Source: Telluria antibiotica
Lineage (GTDB): Bacteria > Pseudomonadota > Gammaproteobacteria > Burkholderiales > Burkholderiaceae_D
Reading direction: 5' to 3'
DNA length: 64,000 nt
Assembly: GCF_011682055.1 (NCBI RefSeq)
Contig: NZ_JAAQOM010000016.1
Span: 110,237 to 174,236, forward strand
Shown here: piece by piece, positions 1 through 8,831 of the stretch
Layout of the letters: each line of letters starts with the position of its first letter
How positions within the stretch are numbered: the first letter of the stretch is position 1
The notes under the pieces: model-generated
What the model was told of the DNA's origin: nothing
Databases searched by the model: none
Seen by the model: only the letters and a program-made list of their open reading frames with translations
Made by a program: the position numbers and the translations under genes

Positions 1-1
1 G

Positions 2-238
2 AACCTGGCCAACGGCCTGATGACCGACCCGATGTACGGCACCTTCCAGGACGGCCGGGGCAGCTTCTACGGCCAGGACACCGTGGACGGACGCGTGGTC
101 CTCGTGCGGTTCCTGATCACGCCGATGGGTGTGGACCGGTGGCGTTTCGAGCAGGCCTATTCGGCCGACGGTGGGCAGCGCTGGGAGACCAACTGGATTG
201 CCATCGATACGCGCGTGAAGCCGGCTGCCCAGCCGTAG
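2..238 (+). CDS. C-terminal part of a hypothetical protein, cut by the window edge
   Basis: The frame is open from the first base and ends in TAG at 236-238, so only the last 78 residues are visible and the start lies outside the window. The fragment is rich in aromatic and Gly residues (YGTFQDGRGSFYGQDTVDGR, then RWRFEQAYSADGGQRWETNW). That pattern resembles the beta-barrel of DUF1579-like small proteins, in which a Trp-Glu-x-Asn-Trp motif closes the last strands. I do not recognise the family with confidence and assign no function. Confidence 0.55.
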   Translation, partial: NLANGLMTDPMYGTFQDGRGSFYGQDTVDGRVVLVRFLITPMGVDRWRFEQAYSADGGQRWETNWIAIDTRVKPAAQP

Positions 239-378
239 CGGGCACGCGTCCACGTGTTGACGCATCGGGAGCGCGAATAAAGTCCGCCGCGACAGCCAAA
301 CGCTACCAGCGTCCTGCGCCTGGTTCTGCCAGCAACAAACTCGTACACTGAGCCGGACCGGCCGCTCGCTATCGGCCG

Positions 379-2047
379 AGGCCGTGTAAAAACGCAAGAT
401 CGACTGCTCGAATCTCAAGGGTTAATACTGGAGCGGCCTGAGGCGTCGTGTCGCCCCCCAATCGATCTCCGCTGACGTCGGCCAACTCAGAATGGTGACG
501 CCCCAAAGTCGCCCAAATCGCTTGAGAAAACGGGCGTAGGCCCGGATCGCGGCCACCATGCCGATCTGCCCAGAATTGCCATCAATCGTCGGAAATTATA
601 GGCGAGCACGTGCAGGCTCATTTCCGTTTTCACGCACTCCAGTCCTTTCGTCAGAAAGTGCGTCGCGCCCATCCATGATTTGATCGTGCCGTATGGGTGC
701 TCAACGGACGAGCGGCGGATGCGCATGGCGTCTGGGTTCTGGTCCAGGCGTGTCTGCATGTCGTCGAGCACGTCTTGATGCTCCCATCGCGTCACTCGGC
801 GCTGCTGGCTCGGCGTGCACTTGGCCTTGAGCGGGCAATCCTTGCAGTTCGAGCTCCAGTAGCGATGGTTTTTGAGGCCATTCTCGATGCTCGTAAAACG
901 CCAGATCAGTGCTTGTCCCGCAGGACAGCGAAACTCGTCCTTATCAGGATCGTAGATGAAGTCGGCCTTGTCGAACCTGCCGTCAGCCTTGGCATTCGAT
1001 GTCTTCACCTTCGGTACCAGGGCACTAATACCGGCCTCGTGGCAGGCGAGAATCTCTTCACCCTTGAAATAACCGCGGTCGGCTATCGCTGTGAGCTTTG
1101 GCGTCCCGATTGCCGTACGCGCTTTCTTTGCCATGCCGTACAATTGATCGCGGTCGCTGCCGTTATTCGTTACATCGTGCTCGACGATCAAGTGATGCTT
1201 TGTGTCGACGGCAGTCTGCACGTTGTAGCCAACGATGCCCGAGCCCCGCGTCATCATCGAGCGGGCATCCGGACCGGTGAGCGAAATCTGTGTTTCGCCT
1301 GTTTCTTGCAGCTTCGCTTCGATCTCTGTGAGCGCCGCCATCTGGTCCTTCAGCGCTGCAATCTTGTCGTTGAGGCGAACCGCTTTCGCCTGTTTGGCAG
1401 CGGGTTCCTGGCGATCGGCTGTATCGAGTTCTGCCAGATACCGGGTGATGTTGGCCTCGATTTCTTGCATCCGACGCTTGAGCTTGGCATCGGTGAAATT
1501 GCGGTCGCTGCTGTTGACGGCCTTGAACTTGCTGCCATCGATGGCCACCACCGCATCGGATAACAAATCCAGCTGCTGGCACAAGACGACGAACTGGCGG
1601 CAGACGTTGCGAATGGCCTTGCCGTTGTCCTTTCGGAAGTTCGCGATCGTCTTGAAGTCGGGTGCCAGTCGCTGCGTCAACCACATCAATTCGATGTTAC
1701 GTTGGGCTTCGCGCTCAAGCCGTCGGCTCGACTGAATGCGGTTGAGATAACCGTAGATGTAGAGTTTGAGCAGCAAGGCCGGGTGGTAAGCGGGCCGTCC
1801 CGTTTTCGCTGGCTGTACACCCTTGAAGCCAAGCCCGGCAAGGTTCAGTTCTTCGACAATACATCGACGACGCGTACCGGATTGTCCTCGGAAACGTAGT
1901 CCTCCAGTCGCTCAGGCAGCAGCGTGCCTTGTCCTCGCTGTTCGCCTTCGATAAAGCGCTTCATGTGGCATCTGTATTGATGAGATACTGGATCAACGTT
2001 TACGGACCCGGTTCCGTTTACCCGAAATCTACGTTTTTACACGGCCT
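379..2047 (-). mobile_element. IS1182-type insertion sequence with matching terminal inverted repeats
   Basis: The element is bounded by an inverted repeat: AGGCCGTGTAAAAACG at 379-394 and its exact complement at 2032-2047. It encloses one transposase gene on the minus strand. The span of about 1.67 kb fits IS1182-family elements. I could not define a clear target-site duplication, so the outer ends may be off by a few bases. The transposase carries a frameshift, so this copy is probably not autonomous. Confidence 0.7.
487..1964 (-). pseudogene. IS1182-type transposase, frameshifted near its N-terminus
   Basis: Reading begins at ATG 1964-1962 with MKRFIEGEQRGQGTLLPERL and runs to VRVVDV. There the frame breaks at about 1856-1862, where one base seems to be missing: GTATTGTCG where GTATTTGTCG would keep the frame. 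The second frame continues LNLAGLGFKGVQ and then the body, with LLKLYIYGYLNRIQSSRRLE, the DDE-type core (VVAIDGSKFKAVNS, then TAIADRGYF) and the C-terminal SSVEHPYGTIKSWMG region. About 490 residues are encoded if the frame is corrected, which is normal for IS1182. A sequencing error is possible. Programmed frameshifting is not typical of this family. Confidence 0.8.
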
Positions 2048-2113
2048 GAGCCAGAAGCGGCCACCTGCCAAACGCCTATACCATCAACTTCGATATCAAC
2101 ACTGCAAACCTAA

Positions 2114-2404
2114 ATGGCAATTTCTGGAGCAACTTGGCGAAAGCACCCGTTCAAGATCGGCGAAACATACATAGCGTCTCAGTCTTTCCTCGGTTGTCCT
2201 TTCGTAGGGTTTCCAGACCTCGAATTTGTCAAAGGCCACGCCTATCAGCTGCTGCACATTGGCCACAGCCACTATGACGAATACACGATTTTCACATTCA
2301 GGGAAATTGCTGGCGCACAGCGCATTGACTGGTGGTGGTCAGATGATGAACCTGAGGCATTGTGTTGGAACAGATTCCAATTCCCTGAATCATCAGCAAG
2401 CTAG
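2114..2404 (+). CDS. Hypothetical small acidic/aromatic protein
   Basis: This is a 96-residue frame beginning at ATG 2114, directly after an in-frame TAA. From about residue 13 it reads like a folded domain (KIGETYIASQSFLGCPFVGF, then DEYTIFTFREIAGAQRIDWW), with many aromatic residues and a final WSDDEPEALCWNRFQ. There is no clear Shine-Dalgarno sequence, and the IS right end lies only 66 bp upstream. It may be the surviving end of a longer gene disrupted by the IS. The family is not recognised. Confidence 0.4.
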   Translation: MAISGATWRKHPFKIGETYIASQSFLGCPFVGFPDLEFVKGHAYQLLHIGHSHYDEYTIFTFREIAGAQRIDWWWSDDEPEALCWNRFQFPESSAS

Positions 2405-2476
2405 TGGAAGCTCGACGAGGCTACCTCGCGTTATGTCTGCTTCGGGCTGCGCATTCAACTGGTCGACGCAATACAC

Positions 2477-3061
2477 TCATGCACCGCCTTCCAACAGCGC
2501 CAGCGCCTGCTCGCGCGCCGCGTCCCGCAGCGATGCGCGCAGCACCGGGTCGTCCGTCGTGCGCGCCAGCACCATGCCGCCCACGCACAGCGCGACGATC
2601 GCCTGCGCGCGCCGCTCGCCGTCGGCTTCGTGCGCGAGCGCGCCCGCGTGCACCTGCACGAGGTTGCGGATCAGCTGCGTGTACGCCTTCTGCGGGGACA
2701 GGCCCGCGCGCGCCACGTCGCCCGGCAGCGCGTACAGCGGGCAATGCGCCTCGATGTTGTCGAACACCTCGTCGCTCAGGTAGATGTCGACGAGCATGCG
2801 CGCCAGCTTGCCCGGCTCGGGCGGCGGGACGTCCTTGAAATCGGGCTTGAACGGATTGCATGTGGTGAAGCTGGTGATGGCCGCCGCATACAGCTCGTCC
2901 TTGCTGTCGAAGTGGTGGTAAAAAGCGCCGCGGGTCAGACCCGCCTCGGACATCACGCGGTCGATCGACACCTGTTCGAAGCCGTGGAGGTTGAACAGCC
3001 TGCGCGCCGCATGGACGATGCGTTCGCGGGTCTGTGCCTTGTGTTCGCTACTGTAGGGCAT
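2477..3061 (-). CDS. TetR/AcrR family transcriptional regulator
   Basis: A 194-residue regulator with the usual TetR layout. Residues 10-55 form the helix-turn-helix domain (RERIVHAARRLFNLHGFEQV, then RGAFYHHFDSKDELYAA). The rest is an alpha-helical ligand domain with a CPLYALPGDVA segment typical of regulators beside GST or oxidoreductase genes. It is transcribed divergently from the GST gene at 3168. The 106-bp gap contains a perfect 16-bp palindrome that is the obvious operator. From these facts I infer that it represses itself and the GST gene until an electrophile or xenobiotic binds. The ligand cannot be read from the sequence. Confidence 0.9.
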   Translation of the reverse strand: MPYSSEHKAQTRERIVHAARRLFNLHGFEQVSIDRVMSEAGLTRGAFYHHFDSKDELYAAAITSFTTCNPFKPDFKDVPPPEPGKLARMLVDIYLSDEVFDNIEAHCPLYALPGDVARAGLSPQKAYTQLIRNLVQVHAGALAHEADGERRAQAIVALCVGGMVLARTTDDPVLRASLRDAAREQALALLEGGA

Positions 3062-3103
3062 GCGGGTCTCCTTTCGAGATCGGCATTATGCGCGCATCTA
3101 CAT

Positions 3104-3119
3104 TATGTTCTTGAACATA
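3104..3119. promoter_or_regulatory. Palindromic operator between tetR and the GST gene
   Basis: TATGTTCTTGAACATA is a perfect inverted repeat: two 7-base arms around a TT centre. It lies 49 bp before the GST start and 43 bp before the regulator start, where it would overlap the promoters of both divergent genes. Size and position fit a TetR-dimer binding site. The assignment is by position and symmetry only. Confidence 0.65.
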
Positions 3120-3167
3120 TTTTGTGCCTGCGTATGCTGGTCGACATTCATCCCAAGGAGACCACCG

Positions 3168-3818
3168 ATGCCTACCCTGACCACCTTCCGTGCCGTTCCC
3201 TCGTTTGCCGTCGGTTACGTGCGCGACCTGCGCGTGCGCTGGGCCCTCGAAGAAGCCGGCGAACCGTATGACGTGCGCCTGATCGGCTTCGAGGAGAAAG
3301 AATCGCCCGCCTACCGCCACGAACAGCCGTTCGCGCAGGTGCCCGTGCTGCAGGACGGCGACATGACGCTGTTCGAGACCGGCGCGATCCTGCTGCACCT
3401 GGGCGAACGCTTCCCCGTCCTGCTGCCGCGCGATCCGGACGGCCGCGCGCAGGTCACGATGTGGGCGTTCGCCGCGCTCAATTCCGTCGAGCCCTACATC
3501 GCCAACCTCGCCAACCTCGTCGTGTTCTCCATGGAGCAGCCGTGGGCTGCCGCGCAGCGTCCGGTGCTGGAAGAGATCGCGCTGAAGCGCCTGGGCCAGG
3601 TGGACGACTGGCTTGCGGGCCGCGACTACCTGGCCGGCGATTTCAGCGCGGCCGACATCCTCATGACGACAGTCGTGCGCCTGCTCGACGGCATGGGCTA
3701 TGTCGAGCGCTTCGCGCGCCTGACGGCCTGGCGCGACCGCTGCACGGCGCGCCCCGCGTATCGCAAGGCGCTGGCCGCCCAGGTGGCGCAGTACGCGCCC
3801 GAAACCGAAGCCGCCTGA
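3168..3818 (+). CDS. Glutathione S-transferase family protein
   Basis: A cytosolic GST of 216 residues. The start ATG 3168 was chosen because AAGGAG lies 7 bases upstream; an earlier in-frame ATG at 3060 would run across the operator. The N-terminal thioredoxin-like domain (residues 5-85) shows the cis-Pro motif FAQVPVLQDGD and the glutathione-binding LFETGAILLHLGERF. The all-alpha C-terminal domain contains the N-capping box DYLAGDFSAADILMTTVVRL. It probably conjugates glutathione to an unknown electrophile under control of the adjacent TetR protein. The first domain lacks an obvious CPxC, so it is not a glutaredoxin-like omega type. The substrate is unknown. Confidence 0.9.
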   Translation: MPTLTTFRAVPSFAVGYVRDLRVRWALEEAGEPYDVRLIGFEEKESPAYRHEQPFAQVPVLQDGDMTLFETGAILLHLGERFPVLLPRDPDGRAQVTMWAFAALNSVEPYIANLANLVVFSMEQPWAAAQRPVLEEIALKRLGQVDDWLAGRDYLAGDFSAADILMTTVVRLLDGMGYVERFARLTAWRDRCTARPAYRKALAAQVAQYAPETEAA

Positions 3819-3918
3819 GTTTTTACGGGTTCGTTGCACGCGGGCCCGATCTGTATACACCGTTTTTACGCCCGCCCCGCTACGCTGGTCTCGTCATCAT
3901 TCGTCGAAAGGACGTCAT

Positions 3919-5853
3919 ATGTTCGAGATTATTGCCGCCGCGGCCGCGGGCCTGTTCGTCATCGCCGCCCTGGTCCTCGTGCGCAGTTGCGTGGTCTACA
4001 TCCCCAACGACAAGATCGGGATCGTGGAAAAGAAATGGTCGGGGCGCGGCTCAGTGCAGGCCGGGTTCATCGCGCTGCAGGGCGAAGCGGGCTTCCAGCC
4101 GGACGTGCTGCGCGGGGGCTTCCACTTCTTCGCACCGTTCCAGTACCGCGTGCACCGGCAGAACCTCGTCACCATCCAGCAGGGCACCCTCGCCTACGTG
4201 TTCGCGCGCGACGGCCTGCCGATGGCGCCGAGCCAGAACCTCGGCTGCAACAAGACAGCGAACGACTTCACCGACGTCGCCGCGTTCCTCGCGCTGGGCG
4301 GCCAGAAGGGCCTGCAGCGCAAGATCCTGCGCGAGGGCACGTATGCCATCAACGTCGCGCAATTCGTCGTGCTCGCGGAAGACCGCGTGTATGCACTGCC
4401 GCTGCCGGGCGACGCCAACGTCGACGACAAGGGCGGCGTCCTGGGCATCCTGGCCGCCGTCCACGACGACCTCGTGGCGCGCGGCGGCTTCCGCCCGCTC
4501 GTGATCCGCGAAGACAAGCTGGCCGTCGTCACGACGCACGAAGGCCAGTCGCTGCCGGAAGGGACGATCGTCGCGCCCATCGTCGGCGCCGACCCGGCCG
4601 ACGCGGCACGCTACCACCACGATTACCAGAATCCGGAGACGTTCATCGACGCGGGCGGCTACAAGGGCCGCCAGCTGCAGGTGCTCGTCGAGGGCACGTA
4701 CTACCTGAACGCGCGCTTCGCGTCGTGGGAAATCGTGCCGAAGACGGAGGTGCCCGTCGGCTTCGTCGGCGTCGTCGTGTCGTACACGGGCAAGGCCGGC
4801 CTCGACCTGACGGGCGACGATTACCGCCACGGTGAACTCGTGGGCCCCGACGAAAAAGGCGTGCAGGCGACGCCCCTCCTGCCCGGCAAATACGCGCTGA
4901 ACCCGTACGCGAAACGCGTGATCGAAGTGCCGACGACGAACTTCATCCTGAAATGGCAGGCCGGCGCCATCGGCTCGCACGAACTGGACAAGCACCTGTC
5001 CGAAGTGTCGCTGATCACGAAGGACGCGTTCGAGCCGGACCTGCCGCTGTCCGTCGTCGTCAACATCGACTACAAGATGGCGCCGCTCGTGATCCAGCGC
5101 TTCGGCGACATCCGCAAGCTCGTCGAACAGACGCTCGATCCGATGGTGGCCGCGTATTTCAAGAACGTCGGCCAGCGCAAGACCTTGATCGAACTGTTGC
5201 AGGAACGGTCGGACATCCAGGAACGCGCGATGGCGGAAATGCGCCGCAACTTCGAAGGCTATAACCTGACGTTGAACGAAGTCCTGATCGGCACGCCGCG
5301 CGCGAAGCAAGGCGACACGCAGATCGAGACGATCCTGCGCCAGCTGCGCGAGCGCCAAGTGTCGCGCGAGCAGCTGGAGACGTACCGCACAAAGGAAGCG
5401 GCCGCGCAGCAGGAACGCGTCCTGCGCGAAGCGGAGGCGCGCGCGAAGCAGCAGACGTCGATCACGGAATCGGAACTCGCCGTGCGCATCGCGGAAAACC
5501 AGGGCAGCGCCGCCGTGCAGAAAGCGATCAAGGCGGCCGAGGAAGCGCGCCAGAACGCGGCCGGCGCGGCCGACGCCAAGCGCCGCCTGGCCGAGGCGGA
5601 AGCGTTCCAGCTGGAGGCCGTCGGCCAGGCGCAGGCCAGGGCGACGAAGCTGAACGTGGCCGCGTACGGCGGCCCGGAACTGCAGTTCCAGCAGACCGTG
5701 CTGCTGCGCTTCGCCGAAGCCATCGAGCGAGGCCAGGTGGCGCTCGTGCCGTCGATCCAGGTGGGCGGCAAGGAAGGCGGCGGCACCGCCGTCGACGCGT
5801 TCCTCGCGATGGCCGTCAAACAGATGGCGATGCCGGCACCAGCGGTATCGTAG
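3919..5853 (+). CDS. SPFH/Band 7 domain membrane protein (flotillin-like)
   Basis: A 644-residue protein with one N-terminal membrane segment (residues 2-26, Ala/Leu/Val rich) followed by VYIPNDKIGIVEKKWSGRG, the start of a long SPFH/Band 7 region. The C-terminal third (about residues 470-590) is a charged Ala/Glu/Arg coiled coil (RTKEAAAQQERVLREAEARA), as in flotillins. A short hydrophobic tail ends the protein. Such proteins form membrane-anchored oligomeric cages or scaffolds. Its 3' end overlaps the convergent radical SAM gene by 38 bp. No NfeD-like partner is seen beside it, so its specific role is open. Confidence 0.85.
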   Translation: MFEIIAAAAAGLFVIAALVLVRSCVVYIPNDKIGIVEKKWSGRGSVQAGFIALQGEAGFQPDVLRGGFHFFAPFQYRVHRQNLVTIQQGTLAYVFARDGLPMAPSQNLGCNKTANDFTDVAAFLALGGQKGLQRKILREGTYAINVAQFVVLAEDRVYALPLPGDANVDDKGGVLGILAAVHDDLVARGGFRPLVIREDKLAVVTTHEGQSLPEGTIVAPIVGADPADAARYHHDYQNPETFIDAGGYKGRQLQVLVEGTYYLNARFASWEIVPKTEVPVGFVGVVVSYTGKAGLDLTGDDYRHGELVGPDEKGVQATPLLPGKYALNPYAKRVIEVPTTNFILKWQAGAIGSHELDKHLSEVSLITKDAFEPDLPLSVVVNIDYKMAPLVIQRFGDIRKLVEQTLDPMVAAYFKNVGQRKTLIELLQERSDIQERAMAEMRRNFEGYNLTLNEVLIGTPRAKQGDTQIETILRQLRERQVSREQLETYRTKEAAAQQERVLREAEARAKQQTSITESELAVRIAENQGSAAVQKAIKAAEEARQNAAGAADAKRRLAEAEAFQLEAVGQAQARATKLNVAAYGGPELQFQQTVLLRFAEAIERGQVALVPSIQVGGKEGGGTAVDAFLAMAVKQMAMPAPAVS

Positions 5854-7303
5854 CCCGCTCGCGCCGGCGCGCGAAGTCGGACGCGATGCCGGCGCGGATC
5901 TGTTCCAGTTTGCGGCCGTCGCGGTACAGCAGGTTGTAGCTTTCGAACGGGACGAGGCGGCCGTCCGGCAGCGCGAAGTGGATGCACGATTTCTTCAGCG
6001 CGCGCACGTCCAGCGAATACGCATCCATGAACTGCACGATCAGCACGCGGAACACGTTGTCGTAGCGGAGTGCGGACGGCGCGCTGATCAGGGGCAGGCA
6101 GCACATCAGCTCCGACAGGCAGTTGGCCTGCGATTCCGGCGAGTGGTTCGTGGAAAGCAGCTTGAATACCTTGTCCTTCACGACGTCGCGCATGCCCGAA
6201 TCATTCTCAAATAAGCGCTCGAACACGATCGTGTTGCCGCTGCCTTCGACGAGCGTCTGCGGATCGAGCCAGCGCGTCAGCGGCACGGTGCCGTCCGCCG
6301 TCTTGATCGCATACGCCATCGCCAGCGTGTCGGGGTTGCAGGGTACCGGCACGACGTCTTCCAGCGTGAACAGGCGGCTCTGCTCGGCGATGCGGCGGCG
6401 GATCTCGGACACCGTCAGGCGGTGCAGGCGCGGATCGTAGTCTTCCACGCGGCCCGCGTCCTGGATCGGCTGCAACGTCACGCCGCGCACGCACGGCTGT
6501 TGCAGCGCGAAGTCGATGATCTCGCCGATCTCGCCGTCGTTCAAGCCCTTCTTCAACGTGACGACGAGCGTCGTCGACAGCCCCGCCTCGTTCAGGTTGT
6601 CGAGGGCCTGGCGGCGGATGCGCGTGAGGTCGGCGCCGCGCAATTCGCGGTGCACGTCCGCGCGCAGCGAATCGAATTGCAAATAGACCTCGATGCCGGG
6701 CGCGTAGCCGGCCAGGCGCGCGACGAACGCCTTGTCCTGCGCGAGCACGATGCCGTTCGTGTTGACCATCACGTGCTTGATGGGGCGGGCCTTGGCGGCG
6801 TCGAGGATCTCCCAGAACTGCGGGTGCAAGGTGGGCTCGCCGCCGGACAGCTGCATCACGTCGGCCTCGCCTTCGTTGGCGACGATCGCGTCAAGCATGC
6901 GGACGACGTCGGCCAGCGGGCGATGGCGCTCGCGGTGCGTGCCGCTCTCCGCATAGCACACGGGGCAGTTCAGGTTGCAGTTGTCCGTGATCTCGACGAC
7001 GGACAGGCACGAGTGCTGCATGTGGTCCGGACACAGCCCGCAGTCGTACGGGCAGCCGTATTCCATCTTCGTGTTGAACTGCTGCGGCATCTCCGGATGC
7101 TTGACGAAGACTTCGCGGCACAGCCGGTAGTACGCGACGTCGTCGCTGACGAGCACGCGCTCGGTGCCGTGCGCGCCGCACCACTTGTCCATGTAGACCT
7201 TGTCGTCCTTGAAGACGATCTTCGCTTCCACCGGGTGCAGGCAGGTCGAGCAGACGGACGTCGTCGTGTCGTAGAACAGGTACGGGCGGGATTTGCGGCT
7301 CAT
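5816..7303 (-). CDS. Multi-cluster radical SAM protein resembling tetraether synthase (Tes/GDGT-MAS) family
   Basis: A 495-residue radical SAM enzyme with three sets of cysteines. An N-terminal CSTC (residues 18-21) pairs with WCGAHG. CPYDCGLC (84-91) is followed by C99. The canonical radical SAM CNLNCPVC (109-116) binds the catalytic 4Fe-4S cluster. SGGEPTLHP is the SAM-binding GGE motif. The C-terminal half adds CLSELMCC and a late CIHF, so further clusters are likely. This architecture matches the MJ0619/tetraether-synthase group, whose archaeal members join lipid tails by C-C bonds; bacterial members are mostly uncharacterised. Start ATG 7303 overlaps the upstream stop by four bases (ATGA), so it is the last gene of a translationally coupled operon. 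The lipid role is inference. Confidence 0.8.
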   Translation of the reverse strand: MSRKSRPYLFYDTTTSVCSTCLHPVEAKIVFKDDKVYMDKWCGAHGTERVLVSDDVAYYRLCREVFVKHPEMPQQFNTKMEYGCPYDCGLCPDHMQHSCLSVVEITDNCNLNCPVCYAESGTHRERHRPLADVVRMLDAIVANEGEADVMQLSGGEPTLHPQFWEILDAAKARPIKHVMVNTNGIVLAQDKAFVARLAGYAPGIEVYLQFDSLRADVHRELRGADLTRIRRQALDNLNEAGLSTTLVVTLKKGLNDGEIGEIIDFALQQPCVRGVTLQPIQDAGRVEDYDPRLHRLTVSEIRRRIAEQSRLFTLEDVVPVPCNPDTLAMAYAIKTADGTVPLTRWLDPQTLVEGSGNTIVFERLFENDSGMRDVVKDKVFKLLSTNHSPESQANCLSELMCCLPLISAPSALRYDNVFRVLIVQFMDAYSLDVRALKKSCIHFALPDGRLVPFESYNLLYRDGRKLEQIRAGIASDFARRRERATIPLVPASPSV

Positions 7304-8082
7304 GGTTGTTCCTTGCGCTGGGGCCCTGGGTAATCTTGCTCGGATGCCGCGATCTGGCGTTGCAGTTCGGTGGCATGGCGTTCGGCGGCGGCGAAGTCTT
7401 CCGCCGACATGGCCGCGCGCGCCTTCGCGATCGCGTCGGTATCGCGCGTCAGCAGGAGAATGGCCTGCGCCTCCGCGCGCCGGACCGGCTCGATGTGCGA
7501 CCCCGTCGCTTCCCACAACAGGTATCCTGGAGACGATGTGCTGCATGCGAGGATGCCGCGTGCATGCCAGATCCGGGCCTCCTCTGACCGCCCAGCCCTG
7601 CCCAGGGCCAGGCCCGCGCGCCCTGCGGGATTGCCCACGCCGGGAAGGTCGCACCCGTGGGCAAAAGCGCGCTGCAGCAGGACGATGCCGCGTTCGCGGT
7701 CGCGCAGGCCTTGCGGCAGGGTGAAATAGGTGCCGGCCCGTCCTTCCGCGAGGATGCTGCCGAGTCGCCCCATGGCCGGGCCATTGTCTTGCGCGGCCGC
7801 CTGTTCCAGCAGGGCCAATGCACGCCGCAGCTCGGCCGGGTCCTGGCCCGAGCCGGCCAACAGCTCATCGGCGAGCGCGAGGCGCGCCTTCGCATCGCCC
7901 GCCGCGGCAGCCGGTTCCAGCGCCGCGATGCGCCGCTGGCGCGCCGCTTCCATTTCACGCAGGCTGTTCCGGTACTGGACATTGCTGACGATGGACGCCG
8001 TGATGCAGCCCGTGCTGCCGACGCATGCAAGGGCGAGCAGCAGCGCGCCCGCGCGCGGCAATCTCGAACGAAGGAATGTCAC
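7300..8082 (-). CDS. Lipoprotein with Sel1-like helical repeats
   Basis: A 260-residue protein starting at GTG 8082, which overlaps the upstream TGA by four bases. Residues 1-25 form a lipoprotein signal ending in a VGSTGC lipobox, so the mature protein would be membrane anchored. The rest is Ala/Leu/Arg-rich helix pairs (AAAGDAKARLALADELLAGS, then DNGPAMGRLGSILAEGRAG) that resemble degenerate Sel1/TPR repeats, which often act as interaction scaffolds. It sits between the Lgt-like gene and the radical SAM gene with four-base overlaps on both sides. I infer that it works with them at the membrane. Its exact role is unknown. Confidence 0.75.
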   Translation of the reverse strand: MTFLRSRLPRAGALLLALACVGSTGCITASIVSNVQYRNSLREMEAARQRRIAALEPAAAAGDAKARLALADELLAGSGQDPAELRRALALLEQAAAQDNGPAMGRLGSILAEGRAGTYFTLPQGLRDRERGIVLLQRAFAHGCDLPGVGNPAGRAGLALGRAGRSEEARIWHARGILACSTSSPGYLLWEATGSHIEPVRRAEAQAILLLTRDTDAIAKARAAMSAEDFAAAERHATELQRQIAASEQDYPGPQRKEQP

Positions 8083-8831
8083 GATCGCAGATTCTCCGTG
8101 GTTTGCCGCACGACGAACGGCAGGTAGCACACAAGCGCGGCAACGCACACGAGCTGGATGCCGGACAGCCCGAACGCATACGCATACGGCACCGGCTTGA
8201 TGCCGTCCACGAGCAGGCGCCAGGCCAGGTAAGCCGCGAGATACAGCTTGAATGCGAGGCCGGGCGTGCGCGCGAGCGTTCCGCGCGCGTGCCACAGCAT
8301 GCTGCCCGCTGCCAGCGCGAACACCATGTCGTAGACCTGCGTGGGATGGCGCGGGATGCCGTCGCCGAAGTCGACGCCCCACGGCATGCTGGTGGCCACG
8401 CCATACGTCCCGTCGTGCAGGCCGGCGAGGAAGCAGCCGATGCGGCCGACGACGGTGCCGACGACGAGCGGCAGGAGGAACTGGTCGCCCGTCGACCCGC
8501 GGATGCCGGCCAGCTTCTTGGCGATCTCCACGCCGAGCAGGCCGCCCAACAGCCCGCCGACGATCGACTGGCCCGACGCGATCAGGCGCCAGTCCGGAAC
8601 GACGCCTTGCCACAGGTGCGGCATTTCGATCCAGAACACGACCTTGTTGCCGATGGCGGCGCCGAGGATGCAGCCGACGACGACGGCGAACGACCCTGGC
8701 TGCAGCAGCGCGGGTTGGCGGGCACGCCGGCGCTGCCAGCGGTACAGTTGCACGCCGCCGGCCAGTGCCAGCCATTCGAACACGAGGTGGACCGTCTGCG
8801 CCGTCGCGGCGGGAAGGATGGGACCCTTCAT
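8079..8831 (-). CDS. Prolipoprotein diacylglyceryl transferase (Lgt)-like membrane protein
   Basis: A 250-residue polytopic membrane protein with about seven hydrophobic segments. It retains the Lgt signature region in altered form, GRIGCFLAGLHDGTYG (residues 129-144), followed by PWGVDFGDGIPRHPTQVYD. The place of the catalytic HGG motif is taken by SIVGGLLGGLLGVE (89-102), which has no His. True Lgt moves diacylglycerol from phosphatidylglycerol to prolipoproteins. This paralogue probably binds a related phospholipid but may differ in chemistry. Start ATG 8831 overlaps the upstream gene's stop (ATGA), and its own stop overlaps the next GTG. An earlier start would run antiparallel to nothing useful and lacks support. 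Confidence 0.8.
   Translation of the reverse strand: MKGPILPAATAQTVHLVFEWLALAGGVQLYRWQRRRARQPALLQPGSFAVVVGCILGAAIGNKVVFWIEMPHLWQGVVPDWRLIASGQSIVGGLLGGLLGVEIAKKLAGIRGSTGDQFLLPLVVGTVVGRIGCFLAGLHDGTYGVATSMPWGVDFGDGIPRHPTQVYDMVFALAAGSMLWHARGTLARTPGLAFKLYLAAYLAWRLLVDGIKPVPYAYAFGLSGIQLVCVAALVCYLPFVVRQTTENLRS

Noticed and set aside
4051..5358. Long minus-strand frame opposite the SPFH gene
   Set aside because: It is a by-product of high GC content: rich in Arg, Ala, Val and His with no motifs, while the plus strand encodes a clear family member.
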